NCBI GenBank assembly: GCA_900553895.1
Contig: USFB01000003.1
Location: 1 to 64,000, forward strand
Length of the DNA stretch: 64,000 nt
Reading direction: 5' to 3'
DNA from: an uncultured bacterium
GTDB taxonomy: Bacteria; Cyanobacteriota; Vampirovibrionia; Gastranaerophilales; Gastranaerophilaceae
The notes beneath the pieces are model-generated. The model did no database searches and was not told where the DNA came from. It was given only the letters and a program-made list of their open reading frames with translations. Of this stretch, positions 24,609-33,583 are shown one piece after another. Position numbers and translations under genes: made by a program. How positions within the stretch are numbered: position 1 is the first letter of the stretch; every line of letters begins with the position of its first letter.

Positions 24609-24722
24609 ATGAATTTAAATAAGTTGGAATATCCTCAGTCTAACCTTGTTCAACCACCGTTTCAAATGAACAATGCAAAATTTTTTACATTGAAAAATTC
24701 AATGCTAAAAATTTTGTTTTGA
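24609..24722 (+). CDS. Possible 37-residue peptide in the divergent promoter region
   Basis: A short ORF (MNLNKLEYPQSNLVQPPFQM and on) has AGGGGAG seven to eight bases upstream. It lies in the ~290-base region between the two divergent late operons. It may be a leader peptide or chance; nothing else in the region looks coding. Confidence 0.3.
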   Translation: MNLNKLEYPQSNLVQPPFQMNNAKFFTLKNSMLKILF

Positions 24723-24726
24723 ACAT

Positions 24727-24756
24727 TTGAGAACCGCATCTAACACAGGTTATAGT
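24727..24756 (+). promoter_or_regulatory. Candidate promoter of the rightward capsid operon
   Basis: TTGAGA (24727-24732), 18 bases, TATAGT (24751-24756), about 40 bases before the protease gene. The dyad operator seen at 5.8-9.7 kb is absent, so it is controlled differently. Confidence 0.4.
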
Positions 24757-24797
24757 TAGAATACTTACCAACAACACAAAAAAATGGAGCTAAAAAA

Positions 24798-25757
24798 ATG
24801 AAATATTTTGAAGTTTTTAGAGCCGGAGTCTACCCTCAAGGCAAATTCACTAAAAAAGAAATTTCTCAAATTGCAAAAAACTACGATCCAAAATTCTGCG
24901 AAGCACCTATTACAATCGACCACCAACAATCAGGTCCTGCATACGGTTGGGTAGAAGATGTTAAAGCAGATGGTGAAATCTTAAAAGTCGCTTTTAAAGA
25001 TATTCCTGCCGAATTCGAACAAGAAGTTAACAGCGGTAAATACAAAAAAGTTTCTGTCGAATTATACAGAAACCTTGAAGGTAAAGGTGCATACCTTAAA
25101 GCCGTATCTTTTTTAGGGGCTGCAACACCTCAAGTTAAAGGCTTGGAACAAATTAAGTTTATGGAATCCGAAGCCGATACTTTTGAATTCGATGAAACAC
25201 TAGAAGATATCGATTCATTAAAAAATCAAATCAAAGATTTAGAAAACCAAATAGAAAAATTTAAAGAATCTAATAAAAAATTGGAAACAATTAAATCTTT
25301 GAAAGAACATATTTCGGCTTTGAACGATGAAGTAGCCGACTTTAAAGAAAAAGCCGAAGGAAAAGAAGCTATCGAAAAAGAATTGGATAGTATTAAATCA
25401 GCAATAAAACAGAAGGAATACGAAGAATTTATCAACAAACAAATTGAAAAAGGTATCCTTGTTCCTGCAAACAAAAATATTTTAATCTCTGTTTTAAAAG
25501 AATTGGATAGTGTACAAAAATTTGGCGAAGATTCAACCGTAGTTGCGGATTTTAAATCATTTATCGAAACTCTACCAAAACAAATCGATTTCAAAGAAAC
25601 CGCAACAAAAGACAAGCTGCCAAATCACAAAAAAGATGGTGTTGAACCGTTTGCCAACGCTGACGAGGATAGTCTTGAAGTATTTAAGGAAGCTAAAGCA
25701 CTTTCAGAAAAAGAAAATATCTCATTTAGAGATGCTTTGCTGAAATTAAATATTTAA
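24798..25757 (+). CDS. Mu I-like prohead protease with scaffold extension
   Basis: The protein has 319 residues. The N-terminal ~120 residues (FRAGVYPQGKFTKKEI, ITIDHQQSGPAYGWVED, KKVSVELYRN) match phage I-type proteases; the H in TIDHQ and S in VSVEL are likely catalytic. From about residue 135 the chain is a long Lys/Glu coiled coil, the scaffold, which is cleaved away during head maturation. Confidence 0.82.
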   Translation: MKYFEVFRAGVYPQGKFTKKEISQIAKNYDPKFCEAPITIDHQQSGPAYGWVEDVKADGEILKVAFKDIPAEFEQEVNSGKYKKVSVELYRNLEGKGAYLKAVSFLGAATPQVKGLEQIKFMESEADTFEFDETLEDIDSLKNQIKDLENQIEKFKESNKKLETIKSLKEHISALNDEVADFKEKAEGKEAIEKELDSIKSAIKQKEYEEFINKQIEKGILVPANKNILISVLKELDSVQKFGEDSTVVADFKSFIETLPKQIDFKETATKDKLPNHKKDGVEPFANADEDSLEVFKEAKALSEKENISFRDALLKLNI

Positions 25758-25809
25758 AAAACAAAAAAAAATAAAATAATTTTACCCCAGTATAAGAATA
25801 GGAGCAAAA

Positions 25810-26772
25810 ATGGGAAGACTAGAAGAATTACGCATAAATGCGTACCTGTCTGAAGTCGCTCGTGGATACAGTAACAACGCATTCGTTGCTCAAAATTTAT
25901 TCCCCACGATTTATTCAGAAAAAGAACAAATAAACATTTTTGAATTTAACAAAGAAGCCTTTCAAATCTACGATACAGAAAGAGCAATCCGCGCTAATTC
26001 AAACGTAATCGCACCCAAAGGATTCAAAAAACATTCTGCAACCCTCGCCGAACACGATTTATCCTATCCGATTGATTACCGAGAAGAACAAGAAGCCGAA
26101 AAAGTCCGACTTCAACTCCACGCAACAAATGTTGTTACTCAAGGTCTACAACTAAAACACGAAAAAGCTTGTGCCGACTTAGCTCAAGATGTGAACAGCT
26201 ACGCAACCGAAAACAAAATCCTCCTTTCAGGCTCATCTTGTTTTAACCACAAAGACTCCGACCCCCAAGGTGTTGTTGATGACGCAAAAGACGCAGTCTC
26301 AAAGAAAATCGGTCAAGACCCAAACACAATGATAATAGGTCAAGATGCTTGGCGTGCATTAAAAAGAAATGCAAGTCTAAGAAGTCTGATTTCAAATAAT
26401 ACAAACAAAATTATTACCCTCGAACACCTGAAAGAATTTTTTGAAGTCGAAAATATTTTTATTGGTAAATCAATTTTTACAAATGAAAAAGGTGAGTTTG
26501 TCCGTATTTGGAAAGACAATATAGTTTTGGCATTCGTTCCGAATTTAGGTACATCAAGAACAGAATACGACCCAAGTTATGCTTACACAGTTCGTAAAAA
26601 AGATGCCCTAAATATTGACGAATACTCAAAAGAAGGTAACAAAGTCAAGTACATAAGAGCAACTGATATCTACACCCCATTTTTAGTAGGTGCAGAAGCA
26701 GGGTACTTAATCTCAAATGTAGTTAATCCCCAATTAACTCGAGAAGAACAAGGATTGGTGAATAATGACTAA
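25810..26772 (+). CDS. Major capsid protein
   Basis: The protein has 320 residues. It begins with the capsid motif SEVARGYSNNAFVAQNLFPT and carries DTERAIRANSNV, PNTMIIGQDAWRALKRN and KDNIVLAFVPNLGTSRTE, as in HK97-fold capsid proteins of Mu-like gut phages. It follows the protease/scaffold gene with AGGAGC upstream of the ATG. Codons here are richer in C than in neighbours, as expected for a highly expressed gene. Confidence 0.88.
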   Translation: MGRLEELRINAYLSEVARGYSNNAFVAQNLFPTIYSEKEQINIFEFNKEAFQIYDTERAIRANSNVIAPKGFKKHSATLAEHDLSYPIDYREEQEAEKVRLQLHATNVVTQGLQLKHEKACADLAQDVNSYATENKILLSGSSCFNHKDSDPQGVVDDAKDAVSKKIGQDPNTMIIGQDAWRALKRNASLRSLISNNTNKIITLEHLKEFFEVENIFIGKSIFTNEKGEFVRIWKDNIVLAFVPNLGTSRTEYDPSYAYTVRKKDALNIDEYSKEGNKVKYIRATDIYTPFLVGAEAGYLISNVVNPQLTREEQGLVNND

Positions 26773-27028
26773 AAAATACAAACTCAAACACACACATATT
26801 CTGCATAACGGAATATTACGCAAGCCAAACGATATCATTGAGTTGACGGAAGCCGAAGCCAAAAAGCTTGCAGATTTTGTTGAATTGATTCCTGAAAAAA
26901 CTCCAAAAACTCAACAAAACAAAAATTCAAAACAAAAAAAGACTGAAACTGATAAATCAGATGAAAGCCAAAATGAAAATCAAGACCAAAACTCTGACGA
27001 AAATCAAGGAGAAAATGATGTCGAATAA
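26765..27028 (+). CDS. Small head-associated protein with charged tail
   Basis: The protein has 87 residues. A short folded part (KLKHTHILHNGILRKPNDII, then EAEAKKLADFVE) resembles small capsid-associated domains. It is followed by ~40 residues of Lys/Gln/Asp/Glu low-complexity sequence. Start overlaps the capsid stop; its end overlaps the next gene by 11 bases. Confidence 0.6.
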   Translation: MTKKYKLKHTHILHNGILRKPNDIIELTEAEAKKLADFVELIPEKTPKTQQNKNSKQKKTETDKSDESQNENQDQNSDENQGENDVE

Positions 27029-27356
27029 ATTGTATAAACCACTCCTAATCGATTCAATAAAAGCCGCAGAAAATATCGTCCAACAAAGATTTATCGGATT
27101 TGACGGTAAATACTGCAAATTAGGTGCAAAAGCTTTTGGTATCTCTGATGTTGATACAGAAAAAGACCAATATTTACCGATATCAGTTTTCGGAATCCTA
27201 CTCATAGAAGCAGGTGGAACTGTTGCTGTTGGTGATAGTATCACATCTGACGATAACGGCAAAGCCATCAAAGCAGAAGGTTCTGCTATCATAAACGGCT
27301 ACGCATTAGATAATGGAGCCGATTGTCAAATTATACGAATTCTGATAGGAAAGTAG
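27018..27356 (+). CDS. DUF2190-type capsid decoration protein
   Basis: The protein has 112 residues. GAKAFGISDVDTEKDQYLPI, then EAGGTVAVGDSITSDDNGKA and INGYALDNGADCQIIRILIG fit the DUF2190 family of capsid stabilising proteins. Two ATGs adjoin; the second (27018) has better spacing from AAGGAG. Confidence 0.78.
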   Translation: MSNKLYKPLLIDSIKAAENIVQQRFIGFDGKYCKLGAKAFGISDVDTEKDQYLPISVFGILLIEAGGTVAVGDSITSDDNGKAIKAEGSAIINGYALDNGADCQIIRILIGK

Positions 27357-27357
27357 C

Positions 27358-27487
27358 GGATTTTCGGTAGGGTGACGGCTGCCGTTAGGCAGACTAACCC
27401 GCAAGAGTAAATAGCCTGATGAAGTGTAAAAATTTCTGTCAGGAAATTTTGAAACGAAATGAAAGGCTATACGTACCCGAATAATCC
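27358..27487 (+). ncRNA. Structured RNA candidate (three-way junction) upstream of the DUF1320 gene
   Basis: Outer helix of 10 bp with one bulge: GGATTTTCGG (27358-27367) with CCGAATAATCC (27477-27487). Hairpin A has GGGT/ACCC (27370-27373 with 27397-27400) and CTGCC/GGCAG around a GTTA loop. Hairpin B has ATAGCC/GGCTAT (27411-27416 with 27465-27470), closing AAAATTTC/GAAATTTT. It occupies nearly the whole 158-base gap between two head genes and contains no ORF. The 3' part, CGTACCCG then TAAT, resembles copy C of the repeat element at 34378. Confidence 0.55.
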
Positions 27488-27514
27488 AAGACACGATTTA
27501 ACAAGGATATTGAA

Positions 27515-27961
27515 ATGACAGATTATTGCACGATTGAAGATATAGAAACTCAAACCTCTACCCCTACTCTAATCCAGCTCTCTTCTGATAATGGGCAAGA
27601 AGAAGTCAATCGTGTTGTGGTCGAAGAAGCCATTATTTATTCTTCTACGCTCATTGATGGGTATTTGAGAGGGCGTTATACACTACCTCTCAATATCCAT
27701 TTTCCTTTATTAAGAATTCTTGCAATTGATTTAAGTATCTACCGCCTCTATTCTCGCCGTATGAGAAACGAAATGCCGGAAGTAATCCAAACAAATTACG
27801 ACAACGCAATCTCAACTTTGAGAGATATTCAAAAAGGTGTGATAACTCTTGAAAGTGAAAGCGATACTTTAGAAACGGCATCTTTTAGTCCAAGTGAATA
27901 CAAAACAAATAAAGAAATTATTGATAGATTGTTTGGGAAACAAAAGCTAAGTGAATATTAG
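27515..27961 (+). CDS. Mu gp36-like head-tail protein (DUF1320)
   Basis: The protein has 148 residues. DYCTIEDIETQTSTPTLIQL, then ATLIDGYLRGRYTLPL-like and LRILAIDLSIYRLYSRRMR motifs match DUF1320. Probably part of the head-tail connector. ACAAGGA precedes the ATG. Confidence 0.85.
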   Translation: MTDYCTIEDIETQTSTPTLIQLSSDNGQEEVNRVVVEEAIIYSSTLIDGYLRGRYTLPLNIHFPLLRILAIDLSIYRLYSRRMRNEMPEVIQTNYDNAISTLRDIQKGVITLESESDTLETASFSPSEYKTNKEIIDRLFGKQKLSEY

Positions 27962-28361
27962 AGAAATTGAAAATTCTATTATTTCAAAACTTAAACAACA
28001 TTTCCCTGAAGTTTTAGTTGAAGGATTCCCTGACAAACCCTCAGAATTTATTCTACTCCACCCAATCGGTGCATTACTCGTGCATTATCAAGGCGGAAAT
28101 TACTCAGAAACTAACGCTATTGCTTTTGTTACCCAAAATTCAAAAAAAGAATTTGCAATAACAGTCGTTACAAGAAATCTGCGTTTTAATGACGGTGCTT
28201 ACGAATACATTGATAAAGTTAGAGAGTCATTATCAGGTTTTCAGCCTGATGAATGCACAAAACTTACACCGACAAAAGATTACTTCATATCCGAAAATGG
28301 TGGAATTTGGCAATACGGAATAAATTTCACTTTGACTACTCAAAATATACAAAATTATTAA
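27951..28361 (+). CDS. Mu gp37-like tail terminator/completion protein (DUF1834-like)
   Basis: The protein has 136 residues. IISKLKQHFPEVLVEGFPDK, then LLHPIGALLVHYQGGNYSET and the C-terminal GIWQYGINFTLTTQNI fit the gp37 family. GTG start, overlapping the DUF1320 stop by 11 bases. Position between gp36-like and sheath genes agrees. Confidence 0.8.
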   Translation: MNIREIENSIISKLKQHFPEVLVEGFPDKPSEFILLHPIGALLVHYQGGNYSETNAIAFVTQNSKKEFAITVVTRNLRFNDGAYEYIDKVRESLSGFQPDECTKLTPTKDYFISENGGIWQYGINFTLTTQNIQNY

Positions 28362-28421
28362 TTTTTTCAATTTACCCCTTTATCCCTACCCCAATCTGAT
28401 TTACCCCCTAAAGGAGAAAAT

Positions 28422-29654
28422 ATGTCTGCATCCTTTTTACATGGTGTTGAAACCATTGAGATAACAAAAGGCGCAAGAACAATTTCGACAGTAAAAACCG
28501 CTGTAATCGGTCTTGTCGGAACTGCGCCAATAGACGAAGTCGATGAAGAATATCGAACAATAAACACACCAACACTCATCACTAGCGATATTGATGCCGT
28601 TAAGTTTTTCGGCAAACCTAAAGACGGATTCACTATTCCACAAGCCTTAGAATCAATATTTGACCAAGGCTCAGGTATTGTTTTAGCAGTAAACGTCTAT
28701 AACCCGCAAAAACACAACTCAATCGATGAAGTCAAATTATCCGATATTATCGGCGGAGTCGATTCTGAAACCTACAAACGTACAGGTTTAAGTGCGTTTG
28801 AAGATTGTTATTCATTATTCGGATATTACCCCAAAACAATAATCGCACCAACCTATTGTGAAGATAATTCCGTTACCGCTGCAATAAACAAAATTTGCAA
28901 CAAAATTCGTGCAATAGGAATCGTTGACGCACCTGTCGGAACGACCGTTCAAGATGCAATTAAAGGACGTGGAAGTGAAGGTACGATTAATTTCAACACC
29001 TCATCAGAACGTCTGATTTTATGCTATCCGCATGTAAAAGTATACGATTCTGCAACTGATTCAATAAAATTACAGCCATACTCTCAAAGACTTGCAGGAG
29101 TAATCGCCGCAAAAGACGTATCTAAAGGTTATCATTGGTCTCCATCCAATACAGAAATTCAAGGAATAATCGGAATCGAAAGACAACTGACTTCAATGAT
29201 TAACGATTCAACCAGTGAAGTTAACCAACTGAACGAAGCCGGAATTATGACAATTTTTAATTCCTACGGTTCAGGGATGAGAACTTGGGGAAACCGCTCC
29301 GCAGCCTATCCGATAAACACAGACCCAACTAATTTTATTAACGTAAGAAGAACCGCTGACATTCTTCATGAGTCGGTTGAATACTCAATGTTACAATTTA
29401 TCGACTACCCAATCGATAACGGATTAATTGATTCTATTTGCGAAACAGTAAATCAATTTATCCGAACTCTAATCGGACGTGGAGCTTTGATTGACGGTAA
29501 ATGCACATTCAATACAGAAAAGAATCCAACAACCGAAATCGCAAACGGTCACATTGTTTTTGATGTCGAATTTATGCCACCGACACCTGCTGAACGCATT
29601 ACATTTGAATCCTTTATTGATATTGATTTGCTCAAAAATTTAGGAGTATCTTAA
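28422..29654 (+). CDS. Contractile tail sheath protein
   Basis: The protein has 410 residues: FLHGVETIEITKGARTISTV, GLVGTAP, AGVIAAKDVSKGYHWSPSN and the C-terminal IVFDVEFMPPTPAERITFES. These are the standard sheath blocks of Mu/P2-type phages. It polymerises around the tube and contracts at injection. AAAGGAG precedes the ATG. Confidence 0.93.
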   Translation: MSASFLHGVETIEITKGARTISTVKTAVIGLVGTAPIDEVDEEYRTINTPTLITSDIDAVKFFGKPKDGFTIPQALESIFDQGSGIVLAVNVYNPQKHNSIDEVKLSDIIGGVDSETYKRTGLSAFEDCYSLFGYYPKTIIAPTYCEDNSVTAAINKICNKIRAIGIVDAPVGTTVQDAIKGRGSEGTINFNTSSERLILCYPHVKVYDSATDSIKLQPYSQRLAGVIAAKDVSKGYHWSPSNTEIQGIIGIERQLTSMINDSTSEVNQLNEAGIMTIFNSYGSGMRTWGNRSAAYPINTDPTNFINVRRTADILHESVEYSMLQFIDYPIDNGLIDSICETVNQFIRTLIGRGALIDGKCTFNTEKNPTTEIANGHIVFDVEFMPPTPAERITFESFIDIDLLKNLGVS

Positions 29655-29831
29655 ATGTATGCAATAGTAAACAACCAAGGCAAAATTGAAGTTTTCTTAA
29701 ACGAAAATGATGTGTGTTCGGTTTGCAAAAACAGATACAAATGTCCCTTAATCCAAGCAATAAGCAAAGAATACGTTTTCCTCCACTACGAAGAAGTCGA
29801 AATCTCTCAATGCGGACTTTTGAAAAAATAA
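29655..29831 (+). CDS. 58-residue cysteine-containing protein between sheath and tube
   Basis: Starts immediately after the sheath stop with GGAG in the sheath 3' end. It carries four cysteines (VCSVC, YKC, QCG), a pattern that could bind zinc. No family recognised. The gene interrupts the otherwise invariant sheath-tube pair. Confidence 0.6.
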   Translation: MYAIVNNQGKIEVFLNENDVCSVCKNRYKCPLIQAISKEYVFLHYEEVEISQCGLLKK

Positions 29832-29858
29832 CAACCAACAATTTTTTACGGAGTATAT

Positions 29859-30380
29859 ATGTCCAACATTCAAATAAATAAATTAACTAACGCCAATGTT
29901 TACCTAAACGGCGTAAATCTTTTGGGACGAGCAGAAGAAGTACAATTACCGCAAATTAAACACAAAATGGCGGAACACAAAGCATTGGGAATGGTAGGCT
30001 CTGCCGAATTCTTTTCAGGAATAGATAAACTTGAATGCAAAATTAAATGGAATGCACTCTACCCACAAGTTTTAACAGTCTGCTCAAATCCATTCACCGC
30101 TTCAATGTTACAAGTCAGAGCTAACCTCGAAACCTATGGAAGCACAGGTAAAATTGAAGAAGTTCCGGCAACAGCCTTTATCATCGGAACTTTTAAAGAA
30201 TTTCCTCTAGGAACAATTAAAGCACAAGAAAATGCCGACTACGAAACTGCTATGGCAGTAACCTACGCGAAACTAGTCGTTAACAAAGTGCCGATTTTTG
30301 AAATTGACGTACTGCAAAACATCTACAAAGTCGGTAACGTAGATATATTAAAGAAATTCAAATCTAATACAGGAGCTTAA
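29859..30380 (+). CDS. Tail tube protein
   Basis: The protein has 173 residues. The N-terminus NVYLNGVNLLGRAEEVQLPQ and ALGMVGSAEFFSGIDKLECK are typical of the P2 FII/Mu M tail tube family. It forms the inner tube inside the sheath. Confidence 0.9.
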   Translation: MSNIQINKLTNANVYLNGVNLLGRAEEVQLPQIKHKMAEHKALGMVGSAEFFSGIDKLECKIKWNALYPQVLTVCSNPFTASMLQVRANLETYGSTGKIEEVPATAFIIGTFKEFPLGTIKAQENADYETAMAVTYAKLVVNKVPIFEIDVLQNIYKVGNVDILKKFKSNTGA

Positions 30381-30382
30381 TC

Positions 30383-31843
30383 GTGGAAGAAACTGTATTG
30401 AAAAAAGCTAATTCTAAAAAGAATTTAACCGAAGAAATTGCAACACGAAAACGTGCATTAAATTTTTATTCTTTAGCAAATATTCTGCCTGATCCCGATA
30501 TCGTACTTAGAAAACAAGGTAAAGATATGAGGATTTACAAAGAACTGATGTGCGATGCTCACGTTTTTGCTTGTGTTCAATCAAGAAAAGCAGGTGTGCT
30601 ATCGCTTGATTGGGATATAAATCGTGGAGTGGATAAAGACGAAAATGCCGAAAATATTTTTAAGTTACTAAAATCTTTAGATATTCACAAATTAATAAAT
30701 GATATTCTTGATGCAACTTTATACGGTTTTCAACCGCTTGAAATTATTTGGCAAAAGAATAAATCAGGATATATTTTACCGACAAAAATTATCGCCAAAC
30801 CTCCTGAATGGTTTTGTTTTGATGATGATAACAATCTAAAATTCAGAACAAAAGAAAATTACTACGGTGAATTATTACCAAATAAAAAATTTCTTCTTGC
30901 TCAAAATAATCCGAGCTATAACAACCCATACGGTGAAAGAACATTGTCTCGTGTGTTTTGGAACGTAACCTTCAAAAAAGGTGGTATGAAATTTTGGGTT
31001 GTGTTTACAGAAAAATACGGAATGCCACATCTGATTGGCAAACACCCACGTGGAGCGACAAAAGAAGAAACAAACACTCTTGCCGATATGCTTGAAGAAA
31101 TGGTACAAGATGCAATCGCAGTTATTCCTGACGATTCATCGGTTGAAATTCAAGAAGCAAGTAAATCCTCATCTGCCGAAATTTACGAAAAATTAATCGA
31201 TAAAATGAATGCAGAAATTTCAAAAGCGATTTTAGGTCAAACTCTAACGACCGAAATCGGCTCAACAGGAAGTTATGCAGCAGCCAACACCCACATGGCA
31301 GTAAGACAAGATATTATTGATTCAGATAAAAAACTTGTTGAAAGTGTTATAAACCAACTGATAGCTTGGATTTATGAAATCAACTTTTCAAATGCTGAAA
31401 TTCCTATTTTTGAAATGTTTGCACCTGAAGATGTTGATTTAACGCTCGCACAAAGAGATAAAATTTTATCTGAAACAGGAGTAAAATTCACAAAAGAATA
31501 TTTTATTAAAAATTACGGTTTAGAAGATGATGACTTTGAAATTAGAGAAGATATTTTGCCGATGAATCCTAACTTTAAAGAATTTAAGGAAGATGAACCA
31601 ATTATTGTCGGACAAAAACAAATTGAAAATCTTTTTAATTTCATCTCAGAAACCAAATTAAATGAACAATCTCAAAAAATGATTTCACCTTTGATTTCAT
31701 TGCTTGAAAGTTGCGAAAGCTACGAAGAAGCCTACGAACTATTAACCGACAAAAATCTAAAAAGCAAAAAGTTTGAAGAATCACTCCAAAAGGCTTTGTT
31801 TCTTTGTGAGTTACAAGGAAGGAGCGATGGATTAGATGAATAA
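30383..31843 (+). CDS. Portal protein (Mu gp29-like, DUF935)
   Basis: The protein has 486 residues. It contains YKELMCDAHVFACVQSRKAG, TLYGFQPLEIIWQK, PPEWFCFDDDN, EKYGMPHLIGKHPRGATKEE and SKAILGQTLTTEIGSTGSYA, the DUF935 signature. The dodecameric portal occupies one capsid vertex. GTG start with AGGAGC upstream. Overlaps the next gene. Confidence 0.93.
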   Translation: MEETVLKKANSKKNLTEEIATRKRALNFYSLANILPDPDIVLRKQGKDMRIYKELMCDAHVFACVQSRKAGVLSLDWDINRGVDKDENAENIFKLLKSLDIHKLINDILDATLYGFQPLEIIWQKNKSGYILPTKIIAKPPEWFCFDDDNNLKFRTKENYYGELLPNKKFLLAQNNPSYNNPYGERTLSRVFWNVTFKKGGMKFWVVFTEKYGMPHLIGKHPRGATKEETNTLADMLEEMVQDAIAVIPDDSSVEIQEASKSSSAEIYEKLIDKMNAEISKAILGQTLTTEIGSTGSYAAANTHMAVRQDIIDSDKKLVESVINQLIAWIYEINFSNAEIPIFEMFAPEDVDLTLAQRDKILSETGVKFTKEYFIKNYGLEDDDFEIREDILPMNPNFKEFKEDEPIIVGQKQIENLFNFISETKLNEQSQKMISPLISLLESCESYEEAYELLTDKNLKSKKFEESLQKALFLCELQGRSDGLDE

Positions 31844-32786
31844 ACTTACCCTTGAAGAATTAGCACTAAAAAAGAATTTTCTTAAACAAAGACAAAATCT
31901 TCCGCTAAATCTGAAAATAGAATTAACAAAAAGAAGAATCCGAGAATTTTACGAACATTTTGACGGACAAGTATATGTGTCCTTTTCAGGTGGCAAAGAT
32001 TCTACCGTATTATTGGATATTGTAAGAAATCTTTATCCGAATGTTTTAGCTGTTTTTGTCGATACAGGTTTAGAATATCCTGAAGTACGACAATTTGTAA
32101 AATCAATAGAAAACATAAAAATTCTTCGCCCCAAAACACCATTTCACCAAGTAATCGAAAAATACGGATATCCCGTAATCAGCAAAGAAGTCGCAGGAGT
32201 AATTGAAGATAACCGCAAAAATCCAAACGGATACACCGCCAAAAAATTTGATTCCAACAGCGAATACGTGAAAAAATACGGTTCAAGGTATGATTTATCA
32301 AAATGGAAGTTTTTGCTAGAGAGCGATATAAAAATCTCAAACAAGTGTTGCAAAATTATGAAAAAAGAACCGTCATTCAAGTTTGAAAAAGAAAACAACC
32401 TAAAACCCTTTATAGCAACAATGGCAGCGGAAAGCAACCTTAGAAAACAAGAATACTTAAAACACGGTTGTAATGCATTTGACACAAAACGTCCATCTTC
32501 AACACCAATGGGATTTTGGACTGAACAAGATGTGCTTCAATACATAAAGGAAAAGAATATTCCATACTGTTCCGTTTACGGTGAAATTCTGCAAGACAAA
32601 AAAGGTAAATGGTATACAACAGGAGTGAACCGCACAGGATGTATGTTTTGTATGTTTGGTATTCAATGCGAAAAAACTCCGAACAAATTCGAAAAAATGA
32701 AAAAATCTCACCCAATACAATATGATTATTGCATTAATAAATTAGGTTGCGGCAAAGTCCTTGATTTTATCGGAGTTAAATATTGA
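31836..32786 (+). CDS. PAPS-reductase-like (adenine nucleotide alpha hydrolase) enzyme
   Basis: The protein has 316 residues. The P-loop SFSGGKDSTVLLD (about 50-62) and VFVDTGLEYPEVRQF define the PAPS reductase/ATP-pyrophosphatase fold. Cys pairs (KCCKIMK, GCMFCMFGIQC) suggest a metal or Fe-S site, as in DndC/IbrA-like proteins. It is inserted between the portal and Mu F-like genes with translational overlap at both ends. A DNA- or tRNA-modifying role, for example sulphur chemistry, is likely, but no Dnd partners are present. Confidence 0.78.
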   Translation: MNKLTLEELALKKNFLKQRQNLPLNLKIELTKRRIREFYEHFDGQVYVSFSGGKDSTVLLDIVRNLYPNVLAVFVDTGLEYPEVRQFVKSIENIKILRPKTPFHQVIEKYGYPVISKEVAGVIEDNRKNPNGYTAKKFDSNSEYVKKYGSRYDLSKWKFLLESDIKISNKCCKIMKKEPSFKFEKENNLKPFIATMAAESNLRKQEYLKHGCNAFDTKRPSSTPMGFWTEQDVLQYIKEKNIPYCSVYGEILQDKKGKWYTTGVNRTGCMFCMFGIQCEKTPNKFEKMKKSHPIQYDYCINKLGCGKVLDFIGVKY

Positions 32787-33541
32787 TGATAGAACTTAAA
32801 TCATTATTTAAACTACAACCTGCCCTTGCAATAAAATATTTCAGAAATAAAAAGAACGTAACAAGTTGGGATTGGTACGAAATTTGGCAAGATGCTCACA
32901 AAAAGAGCTTTACTGTTGCTAAGGCTATGAACACCAAAGTCCTCAATGATATTCGTGATGCGTTGGATAAATCCTTAGCAGAAGGCAAAACTTTCCACGA
33001 ATTTCAAAAAGACTTAAAACCACTACTGCAAAAACGTGGTTGGTGGGGCGAACAGATTGTCGTTGATACAGAAGGTAATGCAGAAAAAGTTCAACTCGGC
33101 TCTATGTATCGACTGAAAAATATTTATAAGGTGAATATGCAAACTGCCTATATGACAGGGCGATACCAAACTCAACTTGATAATGTCGACAATCGACCAT
33201 ACTGGGAATACGTTGCTGTTATGGATTCATCTACTCGTCCTGAACACGCAATGCTTAACGGTTTAGTTTTTAGATACGATGATCCGTTTTGGAATGCATT
33301 TTACCCACCGAACGGTTGGAATTGTAGGTGCCGAGTCATTGCTCGCTCACAGAAAAATCTTGATTCACTTGATATTTTGCCAAATTCTTCCGATGGTGCA
33401 TTAAGTGATGAGATGCATCTTGTATCAAAGAAATCAGGCGAATACAAACCAGTTACTGTTTATACAGACCCACTTACTGGTAAAAAGATTGCCCCAGATG
33501 TCGGTTGGAGTCACAATCCTGCATCAGGTTTAGTAGATTAA
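32786..33541 (+). CDS. Mu F-like minor head protein
   Basis: The protein has 251 residues. YKVNMQTAYMTGRYQTQLDN, YWEYVAVMDSSTRPEHAMLN and FYPPNGWNCRCRVIARSQ are the Mu gpF/SPP1 gp7-like morphogenesis signature. The ATG at 32786 overlaps the preceding TGA (TGATG) and is preferred over TTG at 32783. Confidence 0.92.
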   Translation: MIELKSLFKLQPALAIKYFRNKKNVTSWDWYEIWQDAHKKSFTVAKAMNTKVLNDIRDALDKSLAEGKTFHEFQKDLKPLLQKRGWWGEQIVVDTEGNAEKVQLGSMYRLKNIYKVNMQTAYMTGRYQTQLDNVDNRPYWEYVAVMDSSTRPEHAMLNGLVFRYDDPFWNAFYPPNGWNCRCRVIARSQKNLDSLDILPNSSDGALSDEMHLVSKKSGEYKPVTVYTDPLTGKKIAPDVGWSHNPASGLVD

Positions 33542-33583
33542 AACACTTTTTGAACGGCTATTGAATAATATTTAGGAGTTAAT

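Noticed and set aside
25226..25615. 129-residue minus-strand frame over the scaffold region
   Set aside because: It is the mirror of Lys/Glu-rich codons, giving a Ser/Phe-rich shadow with no start signal.
27411..27470. CUGAUGA followed by GAAA inside the 27358-27487 structure, resembling a hammerhead core
   Set aside because: No cleavage triplet and no separate stems I and III; the flanking AUAGCC/GGCUAU pair closes the whole segment instead.
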